Source: a virus
IMG/VR virus record: IMGVR_UViG_3300025640_000067
Coordinates: 1 to 21,965 of that record
Strand: one strand, 5' to 3'
DNA: 21,965 bases
A model generated the notes under the pieces. It saw only the letters and a program-made list of their open reading frames with translations. It had not been told where the DNA came from and searched no databases. Shown one piece after another: positions 1-7,825 of the stretch; position 1 is the first letter of the stretch; every line of letters starts with the position of its first letter. A program made the position numbers and the translations under genes.

Positions 1-455
1 GATAATCCACCGTTGGTAGTGTCCAAATAAAGGGGGGCCCCTACAGAGCCGGGGACAGAGGCCAATTGAATAATCCCGCTAACCAACACATTGGGTGCAG
101 AAGCGGTGTCAGTAGAAATACCCAATAGGCCGCTGGCGGTGGCATCCGAGCTCGCGTTAGCCGTGCCCCACTCAGAGCCGTCCCACATATACACGGTGCC
201 CGCCGTAAGGCCGAGGGTACCAATGCTCAGTACCGTGCCCTCGTGGTCGCCAGTGCCAGAATACGGGGTGGACCGGACAATAAGGGAAAGGTCCTCGCCC
301 TCGGTTTGACCGCCGCCGCCGCCGCCGACACTGTCGATGATATCCTGCATGGTGTAAATCTCACGCAAGCCGTCGGCCTGCGAAGAGCCGCGCTCCACCG
401 TAGGGGTGTTCGCGTTGAGCGTGTGGAACTTTTGTCCTAAAGGTATCTGTGCCAT
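1..455 (-). CDS. KFH-module virion protein (partial, runs off left edge)
   Basis: The frame starts at ATG 455 and is open to the window edge, giving about 151 residues. Residues 1-45 carry the module shared with four paralogues at 4922-7168: an IP-x-G-x-KFH start, then T-x-x-RGS, R-x-x-YT and an acidic end. A six-glycine run follows at about residue 44, then a new domain rich in Gly, Thr and Ser (with the stretch VYMWDGSEWGTA), of a kind common in phage fibre and decoration proteins. Its start overlaps the stop of the upstream 137-aa gene (TAATG). I infer a virion surface or tail-associated protein that uses the common N-terminal module as an anchor; no enzymatic motif is visible. The C-terminus is missing. 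Confidence 0.8.
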   Translation of the reverse strand, partial: MAQIPLGQKFHTLNANTPTVERGSSQADGLREIYTMQDIIDSVGGGGGGQTEGEDLSLIVRSTPYSGTGDHEGTVLSIGTLGLTAGTVYMWDGSEWGTANASSDATASGLLGISTDTASAPNVLVSGIIQLASVPGSVGAPLYLDTTNGGL

Positions 456-868
456 TATTCTTCTGGTGCGTTAGGGTCGGGCCAGCCCTCGGCGATAGCC
501 TCGGCTTCGGTGAGCTGGACAGAGCTGGGTGGGATGAGGTTTTCGAAAGGTACGTATCCTCCTTTATTTGCTTCGACGTACAAGCTTAGTAGCTCCTTCT
601 CTTCGTCGCTGACATTAGGTAGGATAGCAAGCAATTCCGTCAAGTCCACTTCAGGACTGATGTATACCTGCTCCGTAGTCTCACCTACGATAGCAGCCAT
701 ATCGTCGCTAGGACGAATCGAGATGGGGAACAACTGCCGGGTAATATCGTTCGGGCTTTGGATGCTCGCAGGGCGATACAAATTCCAACACTGCTCGTCA
801 ATAGCAATCGCGTGTTCGTTGCTTGTCGAACCTTCCATAGGCTCGACGGGGAGATAAACTATGCTCAT
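455..868 (-). CDS. hypothetical protein in structural operon (137 aa)
   Basis: I do not recognise this family. It is an acidic soluble protein without transmembrane segments or cysteine clusters. The C-terminal part, residues 75-137, is helical and Glu-rich, and the protein ends in a Pro/Asn/Glu tail. It overlaps the large tail-protein gene by ATGA and the next gene by TAATG, so it is almost certainly translationally coupled to both. Position right after the LamG-like tail gene would suit a tail-fibre accessory or chaperone, but that is inference from position only. Confidence 0.75.
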   Translation of the reverse strand: MSIVYLPVEPMEGSTSNEHAIAIDEQCWNLYRPASIQSPNDITRQLFPISIRPSDDMAAIVGETTEQVYISPEVDLTELLAILPNVSDEEKELLSLYVEANKGGYVPFENLIPPSSVQLTEAEAIAEGWPDPNAPEE

Positions 869-3318
869 GGTATTTGGTAGTAAGTCATGATGTCATCCTC
901 GATGGCGGTGCGGCTGCTGGATTTTTCGCTCTCGTAAAGTATGACCTCTTGAATTGGGTCATTAAAAGCATAGGTATTACTGTTTAAACCGCGACCAATT
1001 GTATCTATATACCAATTACCGACGGTGCCGCTAAACTTGCTCGTTCCGTTTAAATGGAAAGTATATGCACCACTGTTGCCATTCATGAAACCTAAATACT
1101 GAGTGCCATTACTCAACCCACTTGCGAAAATTACTTGTCCTGATGTAGTATTTATACGAATACGATTTGCGCTGTAATGTTGCCACCAAGTCGTAGGTCC
1201 GCCACCTAACGGCATCTTTAAGGAGCTTACTGAGGTGTCATATACACTCACGAGTATTTGACAAACAGAGTTTGTAACCGCCGTAGACGTTAACGACAGG
1301 TAGTCGTTGCTACCATCAAACTGCACCGCAGGCCTACCGTTCTCAGTAAGAACCGCAGCCCCGTTGTATATCTGCGGCTGTGCGCCCGGAGTAATCTGCG
1401 TAGCGTGTCTTTGATTTCCTGACTGGTCGTACCAAGCCGAGACCGTGAGAGCGTCACTCCCTCCAAATGCTACAATGGCAGCTTCATCTAAGTCTCCGTT
1501 TACAAACCCAATGTCCTGTTCATCAAACGGGGCTACAGCCCTACGCACACGCATACTGACCGTAGCGTTATTGTTTAGCTGACGAACTGAATAAGCCGTA
1601 CTAGCATTAGGATAGTCAAACAAGAACCCACTCGTAGGAGCGTCAGGGTTGTACATCGTATACACATCGTAATACGTGTTGATGTTCGTCTCGATACCGG
1701 TGCGGTTGCTGGATTGGTCAGTGTCATAAATGACTACCTCGTGCATTGACCAGCACCGTTGGTCAGCAGTTGCACTATAGCCCAGCGTTACGTTTGTCCA
1801 ATTACTACTGTCCTGATTGACTGTAAAAAGTGATTGGGTACCAATGTCTGTGTACAATGCATCTCGAGTAGTGAAGCTGTAACTGCTACCGTTTCTAAAT
1901 GCCGTTAGTGTGCCTGCATTGCTGTTTACGCCTGTGCTAACGCTGCCGCTTTGCATTGTACCTAAGTAACCGCTGCCACTACGCGCGAAAAATAGTTTTG
2001 TGTTGTTGCTCAAGTTGCCAGCTGCGCTGAAAATCCAATTGTCTGAACCAAAACTTAAACCCGTTTCGAGCAAGCCGTATTTAATATAAGGCTTCCCGTT
2101 CTCGGTAATGACCGCCGTGCCGTTGTATATCTGCGGCTGAGAGTTTGGAGTAATCTGCGTAGCGTGTCTTGACTGTCCGCTTTGGTCATACCAAGCCGAG
2201 ACCACAAGCACATCTGAACCCCCGAACGCGACGATAGCCGCCTCGTCTAAGTCGCCGCCCGCAGTAAAGCCGATGTCTTTTTCGTCGAACGGAGCAACAG
2301 CCCTACGCACACGCATACACTTGATAGCTGTATTGCTCAACTGACGCACACTATAAGCCGCAGCGGCGCCGGGGTAGTCAGCTAAGAACCCGCTCGTGTA
2401 ATCGGGGAAGTTGCCAATCTGGTAGAAGTTGTTGATGTTGCTCGTAAGAACATCACGCACACCAGAAGTCTGGATAGACTTGTAGATGAACAGCTCCTTG
2501 ATATATCCTATATACCTTCCCTTAGGGTCGTCACCAACCTGCGTCTTAGCCATCGCAGAGATATAATGGCTCAAAGAACCTATGTTGGCAGCGGAACTGG
2601 CTGTAGCAATTAGAGTATTGTTAATAAGGACGTTCTTTGTAGGTCCAGCAGTCGTATTGTAGACGTGCTGCATATACATATTCGGGAAGCCTATGCCTAA
2701 AAGGGCTGGCCTAGTGTTGCTTCCAAATCCCTCATACACATTGCCGTTAGGATAGCTAATAGGCTGGTGATAATTGAAGTTGTAAGGGATGCTGGTAACA
2801 TACAGCGGAGTGCCAGAGTTTGTCGTGGCTGCGGTACTGACCTGAAAAGACTCATAACCAGAAGCAGCACCAAGGTTGCTGAACCGAAGGGTTGGATAGT
2901 CAGTAGGGTTGACAAAGTCCAAGGCCGGCTCGATACCGTCTGTGATGATAGACGAACCGCTATAAATGATGGCTCGGGTAAGTGTTCCCGTAGTGTCATT
3001 TATAGTAGATATGGCATGGTTAGCACCCGGCATCTGGTCGTACCACGTTTGCACCTCCAAGACACTGCCCCCAGAAAAAGCTGCCAGCTCAGTAGCACTG
3101 ATGCGACCATTGCTATCGAAACCAATATCTTGGGTAGCCCCGTCGCTAACACGGTACGCCTCAATACATGGCCCGGTATAGCTAGTGCTGACCAGACGGA
3201 CTGAATACGCCACGTCCGCAGGATACGCGTCCATAGGCGGCGTGTACGGAGGGGTGGGCCCCGGGCCCCCGCCTACGCCCTGACGGGCGCCGACAGCGTT
3301 TTGGATGGCAATCCACAT
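865..3318 (-). CDS. tail/fibre protein with three LamG-like (ConA-type) modules
   Basis: An 817-aa protein. After a short N-terminus and a Gly/Pro linker (residues 15-28) come three tandem modules starting near residues 30, 311 and 565. Each opens with the sequence D-Y-P..AYSVR, then R..RR or YRVSDG, a D-IGF segment, a G-x-LDEAA turn and W-YDQS/M, followed by beta-rich sequence. This opening block is the one seen at the start of arabinofuranosidase-B-like and LamG-type jelly-roll domains in many phage tail proteins. Modules 2 and 3 are much closer to each other, also at DNA level, than to module 1, which suggests recent internal duplication. Glycan binding on the host surface is the likely role; I see no catalytic set that would prove hydrolase activity. 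It starts 1 nt after the preceding gene. Confidence 0.8.
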   Translation of the reverse strand: MWIAIQNAVGARQGVGGGPGPTPPYTPPMDAYPADVAYSVRLVSTSYTGPCIEAYRVSDGATQDIGFDSNGRISATELAAFSGGSVLEVQTWYDQMPGANHAISTINDTTGTLTRAIIYSGSSIITDGIEPALDFVNPTDYPTLRFSNLGAASGYESFQVSTAATTNSGTPLYVTSIPYNFNYHQPISYPNGNVYEGFGSNTRPALLGIGFPNMYMQHVYNTTAGPTKNVLINNTLIATASSAANIGSLSHYISAMAKTQVGDDPKGRYIGYIKELFIYKSIQTSGVRDVLTSNINNFYQIGNFPDYTSGFLADYPGAAAAYSVRQLSNTAIKCMRVRRAVAPFDEKDIGFTAGGDLDEAAIVAFGGSDVLVVSAWYDQSGQSRHATQITPNSQPQIYNGTAVITENGKPYIKYGLLETGLSFGSDNWIFSAAGNLSNNTKLFFARSGSGYLGTMQSGSVSTGVNSNAGTLTAFRNGSSYSFTTRDALYTDIGTQSLFTVNQDSSNWTNVTLGYSATADQRCWSMHEVVIYDTDQSSNRTGIETNINTYYDVYTMYNPDAPTSGFLFDYPNASTAYSVRQLNNNATVSMRVRRAVAPFDEQDIGFVNGDLDEAAIVAFGGSDALTVSAWYDQSGNQRHATQITPGAQPQIYNGAAVLTENGRPAVQFDGSNDYLSLTSTAVTNSVCQILVSVYDTSVSSLKMPLGGGPTTWWQHYSANRIRINTTSGQVIFASGLSNGTQYLGFMNGNSGAYTFHLNGTSKFSGTVGNWYIDTIGRGLNSNTYAFNDPIQEVILYESEKSSSRTAIEDDIMTYYQIP

Positions 3319-3319
3319 G

Positions 3320-3799
3320 TCACCACAGGGCTATGATGTCCGTAGCCGTAGTGTTCGTAGCGAAAACACGCTTGACCTGAACAGGGACGAAAGAGCCAGC
3401 AGGGATGCCAACGAACGTAAGGTCGGCGTTGCTGCTGGTCAAGACCCGCAGGTTGCCCGTATTGCCCACGTAAAGCACGCAGCCGGGGTTGGTCGCGCCA
3501 ACGTAAATCTGGTACGTAAGGACGGTGCCCCCAGTGTCAGTGATGGAAGCGTCGAGAACCAAAGCTGTGGCGCTCGTGATACTCGCCACCCGAGCAATAC
3601 CGCCGTTGGTGACTACCGTAGAGCCAACCAACCCCACGATAGACGTGAAGTCTTGAGTGGTGTCCACAAGTACAGTGCCCAAAGGGGGAACGGAAGTCTG
3701 CGTGCTGTCGACAGCAGGGCCGCTGACAGCAGGGATGTCGATGGTATCGGACGGGATGACGGGGATGCCCGTGCCGACCTGAAGCTTTTGATATGCCAT
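3320..3799 (-). CDS. conserved small virion protein (159 aa)
   Basis: The protein begins MAYQKLQVG and has the IPVIPSDTIDIP block at residues 12-23. I recognise this N-terminus from small structural proteins of marine phages, though no fixed family name can be given. The rest is Val/Thr/Gly-rich beta sequence with no cysteine pairs or charged clusters, and it ends in IALW. Its ATG overlaps the stop of the 48-aa gene upstream (TAATG). A head decoration or spike-base role is plausible from composition and position, but this is inference. Confidence 0.75.
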   Translation of the reverse strand: MAYQKLQVGTGIPVIPSDTIDIPAVSGPAVDSTQTSVPPLGTVLVDTTQDFTSIVGLVGSTVVTNGGIARVASITSATALVLDASITDTGGTVLTYQIYVGATNPGCVLYVGNTGNLRVLTSSNADLTFVGIPAGSFVPVQVKRVFATNTTATDIIALW

Positions 3800-3945
3800 T
3801 ACTTAAAAGGGAATGTACGGTTTAAACTGTCCTTGCGACGACCACATCCGCAATCCTTGCCCGTAGCCTTAGATACCGTGTCAACCACCTTCTTGATGCC
3901 GGTGGCCTTAGTGACCTTCTCTACCGCGTCGCCTAAACCTTTCAT
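3799..3945 (-). CDS. 48-aa conserved phage protein with CGC motif
   Basis: A short gene read from ATG 3945 to TAA 3799, sharing one base with the next start (TAATG). The protein opens MKGLGDAVEKVTKATGIKKV, has DCGCGRRKDSLNR at residues 31-43 and ends in FPFK. Short GLGD..E..TKATGIKKVVD...DCGC proteins recur in the structural operons of Bacteroidota phages, as far as I remember. The Cys-Gly-Cys pair could bind a metal or form a disulfide. Function is unknown. It lies 9 nt after the homing endonuclease gene, so it is likely co-transcribed with it. Confidence 0.8.
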   Translation of the reverse strand: MKGLGDAVEKVTKATGIKKVVDTVSKATGKDCGCGRRKDSLNRTFPFK

Positions 3946-3954
3946 GCCCCCAAG

Positions 3955-4656
3955 TTAATACTTTCCTTTCCGACCTTTGTAGACCTTAACTCCATGATAG
4001 TTTGATGAGCTAAAGTCGAAATCGCTCCTGAATAAACCTCGAGTTGAATTCCTCTTTCCAGAAAGAACCTGCTTCAGTTTGTCCAGCTTCTCTAAGCCAA
4101 GCTCGTAAACGCACTGGTATATGTCCTTGAATTCGTAGTTCTCGCCGTCTATAGTCTTCAAAGACACAGGCTCGGAAAATTCTTTCTTCACGTACCTGCC
4201 GCCGCACATACGCTTCTTACCGCTGATGTTCTTCAAACCCAAAAAGTGGGCGCAATCAGCTTGAGACTCAAATGTTTTTTCAGAGCCATCAGCGCAGTCT
4301 ATGATTGTAACCGGATTGCAAGTGGACAAAACCTTGCCACCAACACCGCCAAGGCGAGTGTTCATACAGTCTGGATTGCCGACTTGTTCTTTGTCGACTA
4401 TCAAAGACTCAATCTCATACGCGTCATCAATGCTGTCGGTTTCAATCAGAATCTCTTTTCGGAAATTCTTGTAACCGTATTTGATGACGGAGTCGATAAG
4501 AACAGACTTGACCCCTTTCTTCTGTAAATTGATTGCGGTACCGTCACTGCATACACCACAGCCTATATACCCATCGCTTTTGCGGCGCTCTGAATGGACG
4601 CCGTAGTAATAACGGCTAGTTGGAATGCAAGTTGTTTTGTAAACGTAGTGCCTCAC
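3955..4656 (-). CDS. GIY-YIG homing endonuclease
   Basis: A 233-aa protein. The N-terminal catalytic domain shows YVY at residues 4-6 and YYYG at 17-19 (the GIY and YIG positions), basic HSERRK at 21-26, the catalytic-Glu segment EIESLIVDKE at 81-90, and the closing NTRLGGVGG at 99-107. Two NUMOD1-like DNA-binding repeats follow, centred on VTIIDCADGSEKTFES (about 116-131) and VSLKTIDGENYEFKD (about 164-178), each ending in a helix with LGL. The start is GTG at 4656, overlapping the upstream stop as GTGA; no ATG gives a complete GIY motif. Free-standing endonucleases of this type spread into sites in related phage genomes. It has inserted within the structural operon without breaking a neighbour. 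Confidence 0.9.
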   Translation of the reverse strand: MRHYVYKTTCIPTSRYYYGVHSERRKSDGYIGCGVCSDGTAINLQKKGVKSVLIDSVIKYGYKNFRKEILIETDSIDDAYEIESLIVDKEQVGNPDCMNTRLGGVGGKVLSTCNPVTIIDCADGSEKTFESQADCAHFLGLKNISGKKRMCGGRYVKKEFSEPVSLKTIDGENYEFKDIYQCVYELGLEKLDKLKQVLSGKRNSTRGLFRSDFDFSSSNYHGVKVYKGRKGKY

Positions 4657-4922
4657 TTGCCCTTTAGGTATTTAGGGCTGTTTTTACTCCACAGCTTCTT
4701 GCACGCCCAGTACCGGGCCGTAAGCTTGTCATTAGCTGTATCGCATCTATGGCGAGCTTTGAAATTTTTGCGGGCCGCAGCACTGTAGTTCGACTTGTAA
4801 CCCTTTGCACCAAAATGGATAATCTTTTCCTTACCATTGGCACAAGCCTTGACCATCATCTTCTTGCCCTTGCTCGTAGACCGCGTAGGCGAGTTGCACT
4901 TCATCTTACTCTTCTCTGCCAT
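4653..4922 (-). CDS. small Lys/Arg-rich phage protein (89 aa)
   Basis: A very basic protein with CNSPTRSTSKGKKMMVKAC near the N-terminus, then GKEKIIHFGAKGYK, a KNFKARHRC segment and ARYWACKKLW near residue 75. The order 'CN-x-P-x-R-basic-VKAC-x-x-GKEKIIHFG...RKNFKARH...YWA-x-K-x-W' matches a widespread small protein of uncultured marine phages as I recall it; it may belong to a DUF5872-type family, which I cannot verify here. Its four cysteines might bind zinc. I chose ATG 4922, which overlaps the preceding stop (TGATG), over the GTG one codon earlier. Nucleic-acid binding is plausible from charge. Confidence 0.8.
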   Translation of the reverse strand: MAEKSKMKCNSPTRSTSKGKKMMVKACANGKEKIIHFGAKGYKSNYSAAARKNFKARHRCDTANDKLTARYWACKKLWSKNSPKYLKGK

Positions 4923-5551
4923 CACGTACTCTTTGCTTGGATGACAATCCAGTTGACGCCGTCAGACCAGACAGCAATACCGTTGTACACCTTGTTAATC
5001 CTATACGATGCCTCCCCGTCAATGGTCTCAGAACCCGGAGCATAGATATCGACCTTGTCCTGTGCCGTGACAGTGCCGTCGTTGACGATACGCAGAAAAC
5101 GATAAGGAATAGCCGCAGCAGAAGGCAACGTAAGGTTGTGAGTGCCAGAACCACCGACCCAAGTCAAGTCGACAATATTTTTGCTCGTAGTAATAGTAGA
5201 TGACCCGCCGGGACCGACAGTCATAAACTCAGGCTCCAAAACAGCTACGCCGCCAACGTTGTTGAGCGTATTGTCAATGGTGACGTTGTTGCCGCCAGAC
5301 TGAGAGAGACCGATACCAGAACCAGCCGTGAGCTGGACAGTAGAGTTGAGGCCGCTGACAGCATCCAAGTTCAAGTCTACGTTGTCGCCGTCGGTGCTAG
5401 AGTTGAGCGTATACACGTCAGAAGTGCCTGCGCCACCAATCTCCTCGATGGTATACACATCGCGCAAAGGCTGCACGGTAGCACTGCCCCTATCGGTGGT
5501 GTCAACACTAGGTGCTACGCCGTGGAATTTTGTGCCGGGAGGTATAGGCAT
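4922..5551 (-). CDS. KFH-module virion protein (209 aa)
   Basis: It starts with the shared module (IPPGTKFHGVA, then DTTDRGSATVQPLRDVYTIE at about residues 16-36). The remainder differs from the other paralogues: a Gly/Ser/Asn-rich beta region, a GGSGTHNLTLPSA segment and a C-terminal part of the form YRFLRIVNDGTVTAQDKV...NKVYNGIAVWSDGVNWIVI. That ending resembles beta-strand C-terminal domains of phage tail and appendage proteins, in which an aromatic strand closes the fold. The start is TAATG-coupled to the paralogue upstream. Probably a virion surface protein; exact place in the particle unknown. Confidence 0.8.
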   Translation of the reverse strand: MPIPPGTKFHGVAPSVDTTDRGSATVQPLRDVYTIEEIGGAGTSDVYTLNSSTDGDNVDLNLDAVSGLNSTVQLTAGSGIGLSQSGGNNVTIDNTLNNVGGVAVLEPEFMTVGPGGSSTITTSKNIVDLTWVGGSGTHNLTLPSAAAIPYRFLRIVNDGTVTAQDKVDIYAPGSETIDGEASYRINKVYNGIAVWSDGVNWIVIQAKST

Positions 5552-6090
5552 TACTCTACAATTTTATACTGAACGTTAATCTGAACGGTGCTGTCACCAA
5601 CTGTAGCAGGCTGGTCTGAAGAAAACAAACACAAATACAAAGGGCCGTTATCAACTAATGGCGAACTTGTCCATGTATTAAGTCTGCCTACATTGGCCAA
5701 AGACCAATCGTTATAAGACTGAGATATGCCTTGCAAGGAACTGTTAACAAACATCGCTTGACTAAATTGATATCCACCAAAAGGCGCCGGTGAAACATCA
5801 AGTTGAGTTCCATTGGGGTAGTCGAAAGGAACGCTGTTAAAAAACAACTTCATCTGGGCCGAAAGAACCAAAACGCTTTTGCCTACCCCCGGAGCGGGAA
5901 CCACCTCTATAGCCGTAGTGTTTAACGCTATAACGTCAGATGCAGAAAGAGTTGTAGAGACATTTAAAGGAATGTCAAAATCCTCTATAGTATACGCGTC
6001 GCGTAAAGTCTGAACCGTAGCGCTGCCAAGGTCAGCGGTATCAACGCCGGGAGCAACGCCGTGGAATTTTGTGCCTGCGGGGATAGCCAT
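5551..6090 (-). CDS. KFH-module virion protein (179 aa)
   Basis: The N-terminal module (IPAGTKFHGVAPGVDTADLG...RDAYTIEDFD) is followed by a domain shared with the next two genes. That domain has LSASDVIALNTTAIEVVPAPG, a KSVLVLSAQMKLFFNSVPFDY strand pair and a C-terminus ending in VGDST-x-QI-x-V-x-YKIVE. It forms, with 6090-6623 and 6623-7168, a set of three full-length paralogues in tandem. TAATG overlaps link the set. A role in a repeated appendage or decoration layer fits; no catalytic motif seen. Confidence 0.8.
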   Translation of the reverse strand: MAIPAGTKFHGVAPGVDTADLGSATVQTLRDAYTIEDFDIPLNVSTTLSASDVIALNTTAIEVVPAPGVGKSVLVLSAQMKLFFNSVPFDYPNGTQLDVSPAPFGGYQFSQAMFVNSSLQGISQSYNDWSLANVGRLNTWTSSPLVDNGPLYLCLFSSDQPATVGDSTVQINVQYKIVE

Positions 6091-6623
6091 TACTCTACAA
6101 TTTTATAATCAACAGTTATCTGCATAGGGCTATCACCAACGGTAGGCGCAAGAAGTTGGTCTTGCATACCCAAAACAAGTGAGCCGTTGTTAACTAAAGA
6201 GCTGTTTGCGAAAATATTCCCCCACCTATTTAATGAATACCAAATGTCGGAGGAAGAATTAAAGTCTTGGGCAGGCTGAAAATACTGGTAGCTTACGTAC
6301 GATGGTAAAGTAGGAGACGGATACATAAATAGACCCAGATAGTCACTGCCAAAATCGTATGCAACACTATTAAATACCATCTTAATCGATGCCGAAAGAA
6401 CGACAATGGCTTTCCCTTCTCCCTGAGGGGGGACAATCTCTATATAGCTATCCCCTAGAGATAAAATTTGGGCAGGAGTAATATCGACAATCGTGCGTAT
6501 AGGAGTGCCAAAGTCCTCAATAGCGTAAGCGTCTCTATTGCTGTTGGCGATACTGCTACCACGATTTATCGTGTCAACGCTCGCGGCAACGCCGTGGAAT
6601 TTTGTTCCTTCTGGAATAGCCAT
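6090..6623 (-). CDS. KFH-module virion protein (177 aa)
   Basis: The middle member of the tandem triplet. The module here is the most diverged: IPEGTKFHGVAASVDTINRG, then SNRDAYAIEDFG. The C-terminal domain keeps ILSLGDSYIEIVPPQGEGKA, an MVFNSVAYDF strand and the ending VGDSPMQITVDYKIVE. The sequence between is rich in Tyr, Phe, Ser and Pro and differs strongly from its neighbours, as expected of a surface loop under diversifying selection. I chose ATG 6623, overlapping the previous stop as TGATG, instead of the GTG one codon earlier. Its DNA is AT-richer than the tail gene. Confidence 0.8.
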   Translation of the reverse strand: MAIPEGTKFHGVAASVDTINRGSSIANSNRDAYAIEDFGTPIRTIVDITPAQILSLGDSYIEIVPPQGEGKAIVVLSASIKMVFNSVAYDFGSDYLGLFMYPSPTLPSYVSYQYFQPAQDFNSSSDIWYSLNRWGNIFANSSLVNNGSLVLGMQDQLLAPTVGDSPMQITVDYKIVE

Positions 6624-7168
6624 CACTCTACAATTTTATAACCAACAGTTATCTGCATAGTGCTGTTGCCGTTTTGAGTAGCAGGGGGAGCCGATGCGTA
6701 TATATACAGTGGGGTGTTAGCAACCAAAGGGGTAGCATTACGATAATTACCCTTATAGTTGAACCTGAATACACCGTCTGAATTAGCGTTCATAGCGTTG
6801 TTGGGGACGTCGACGTCAGCCTCTAACGAAGCCTGAACATAAGTCTGGCTGCTTCCACCCGGATTTGTAGCAAGGCGAATAGGCTGTTGGCCTAACGGAA
6901 AGTCATAAGGGACACTGTTAAACGATAACTTCATAATAGCCCAACTAACAATGATGGCTTTACCCTCACCCTGAGCGGGGACAACCTCTACAGGAGTAGT
7001 GTCTAAAGCAAGAATCTGAGCAGAAGAAAGCTCGATGGTAGAAGTTCTATCGCCAAAATCCCCTATAGTATACGCATCGCGCAAAGGCTGCACGGTAGCA
7101 CTACCCCTATCGGCGGTGTCAACGCTCGCGGCGACGCCGTGGAATTTTGTGCCGGGAGGTATAGGCAT
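6623..7168 (-). CDS. KFH-module virion protein (181 aa)
   Basis: First gene of the tandem triplet. The first 37 residues are nearly identical to those of the 4922-5551 protein (MPIPPGTKFHGVA, DTADRGSATVQPLRDAYTI), including the underlying DNA. The rest follows the triplet pattern: ILALDTTPVEVVPAQGEGKA, then MKLSFNSVPYDF, ending NSTMQITVGYKIVE. The same N-terminal module on different C-terminal domains argues for recombination by module shuffling. It lies 83 nt after the 77-aa gene, the largest gap in this operon. Confidence 0.8.
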   Translation of the reverse strand: MPIPPGTKFHGVAASVDTADRGSATVQPLRDAYTIGDFGDRTSTIELSSAQILALDTTPVEVVPAQGEGKAIIVSWAIMKLSFNSVPYDFPLGQQPIRLATNPGGSSQTYVQASLEADVDVPNNAMNANSDGVFRFNYKGNYRNATPLVANTPLYIYASAPPATQNGNSTMQITVGYKIVE

Positions 7169-7251
7169 GTCTTTTGAATCTCTTTACAAGATAAGGTATA
7201 ACCCAGCGAGCAAGGCGCTTGACGCTCTTGCGGCTGAGGAACCGGATAAGC

Positions 7252-7485
7252 TTACTTCCTACTGACACGAGCCGCAGGAGTGTTAGGAACGAACTGACCC
7301 TTGCCGCGCTTCTTCTTCTTCGCCGTAGCAGCACGCTCGGCCTTGCTTAGACTCTTGGCCTTAGATAGGGGCAGGCACCGGTCTGGGTTCTTCTTATCCT
7401 TGCTCGTGCCGCACTCGCCCTTGATGCTGCCATCCAAACCGATGCGCACCCACTTCTCGTCGCGCCACCTCTTGAGCTCGCCCAT
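7252..7485 (-). CDS. small basic phage protein (77 aa)
   Basis: Begins MGELKRWRDEKWVRIGLDGS, then GECGTSKDKKNPDRCLPLSKAKSLSKAERAA, and ends in a Lys/Arg-rich tail with FVPNTPAARVSRK. The layout 'KW(V)..G...CG.SK..K.NP.RC.P..KA..LSKAERAA..KKK' is one I associate with small conserved proteins near structural genes in marine phages; I cannot name the Pfam family with certainty. Two cysteines flank a basic loop. Its start overlaps the preceding stop (TAATG). It may contact DNA in the capsid, judged by charge only. Confidence 0.75.
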   Translation of the reverse strand: MGELKRWRDEKWVRIGLDGSIKGECGTSKDKKNPDRCLPLSKAKSLSKAERAATAKKKKRGKGQFVPNTPAARVSRK

Positions 7486-7745
7486 TACTTACTCTTAGGG
7501 AGAGGGATGTCGCGGCCCACAGGAGACATAGCGTCAGTCTTAAAACTATAAGTTCCGCTGGCGTCTTGAGTCAACTTGCCCCTGTTCATAGCGTTGAGCT
7601 TATCTGCTCCGGTAATACCTTGACGCTCGAGCTGGCTCATAACCTTCCTCTTTGCAATCTCGCGGTCCGTAGACCGCGCAGCAAAACCGGCTTTGTTATA
7701 GTTGACAGCAGCCTTCTTACGGCCTGTTCTACCCTTCTTTGCCAT
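7485..7745 (-). CDS. hypothetical basic protein (86 aa)
   Basis: A soluble, Lys/Arg-rich protein with a basic N-terminus (MAKKGRTGRKKAAVNYNKAG), a central helix (REIAKRKVMSQLERQ) and a polar tail ending in DIPLPKSK. I do not recognise it. TAATG overlaps on both sides place it firmly in the operon of small basic proteins between 7252 and 8031. No motif points to a function. Confidence 0.7.
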   Translation of the reverse strand: MAKKGRTGRKKAAVNYNKAGFAARSTDREIAKRKVMSQLERQGITGADKLNAMNRGKLTQDASGTYSFKTDAMSPVGRDIPLPKSK

Positions 7746-7825
7746 TACTTCTTAGGTTTTTTAGGTTTCATAACCTTAGCCTTCACCTTAGCCGTACACG
7801 GCTTACCATATCCTTTACTTGCCAT
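7745..7825 (-). CDS. 26-aa Lys-rich peptide
   Basis: A tiny frame from ATG 7825 to TAA 7745. The product starts MASKGYGKPCTAKVKAK and ends PKKPKK: ten lysines in 26 residues. The start lies 11 nt inside the end of the 43-aa gene and the stop overlaps the next start (TAATG), the same coupling as real neighbours. Without it there would be a 69-nt gap in an otherwise gapless operon. It is too short for a homology judgement; a DNA-contacting or minor virion peptide is possible. Confidence 0.55.
   Translation of the reverse strand: MASKGYGKPCTAKVKAKVMKPKKPKK

Noticed and set aside
3305-3958. Plus-strand open frame (217 aa) opposite the 159-aa and 48-aa structural genes
   Set aside because: Arg/Asp/Ser-rich shadow sequence; the minus-strand genes show recognisable families and TAATG coupling.
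7167-7265. 32-aa plus-strand frame MSFESLYKIRYNPASKALDA...
   Set aside because: Reads sensibly but lies antisense in the leftward operon with no promoter or neighbour on its strand; kept only as a curiosity.
7119-7334. Arg-rich minus-strand frame spanning the 83-nt gap at 7169-7251
   Set aside because: It overlaps two real genes out of frame and its composition is that of a frame-shifted Lys/Arg-rich gene; the gap is better left as non-coding, possibly a weak promoter.
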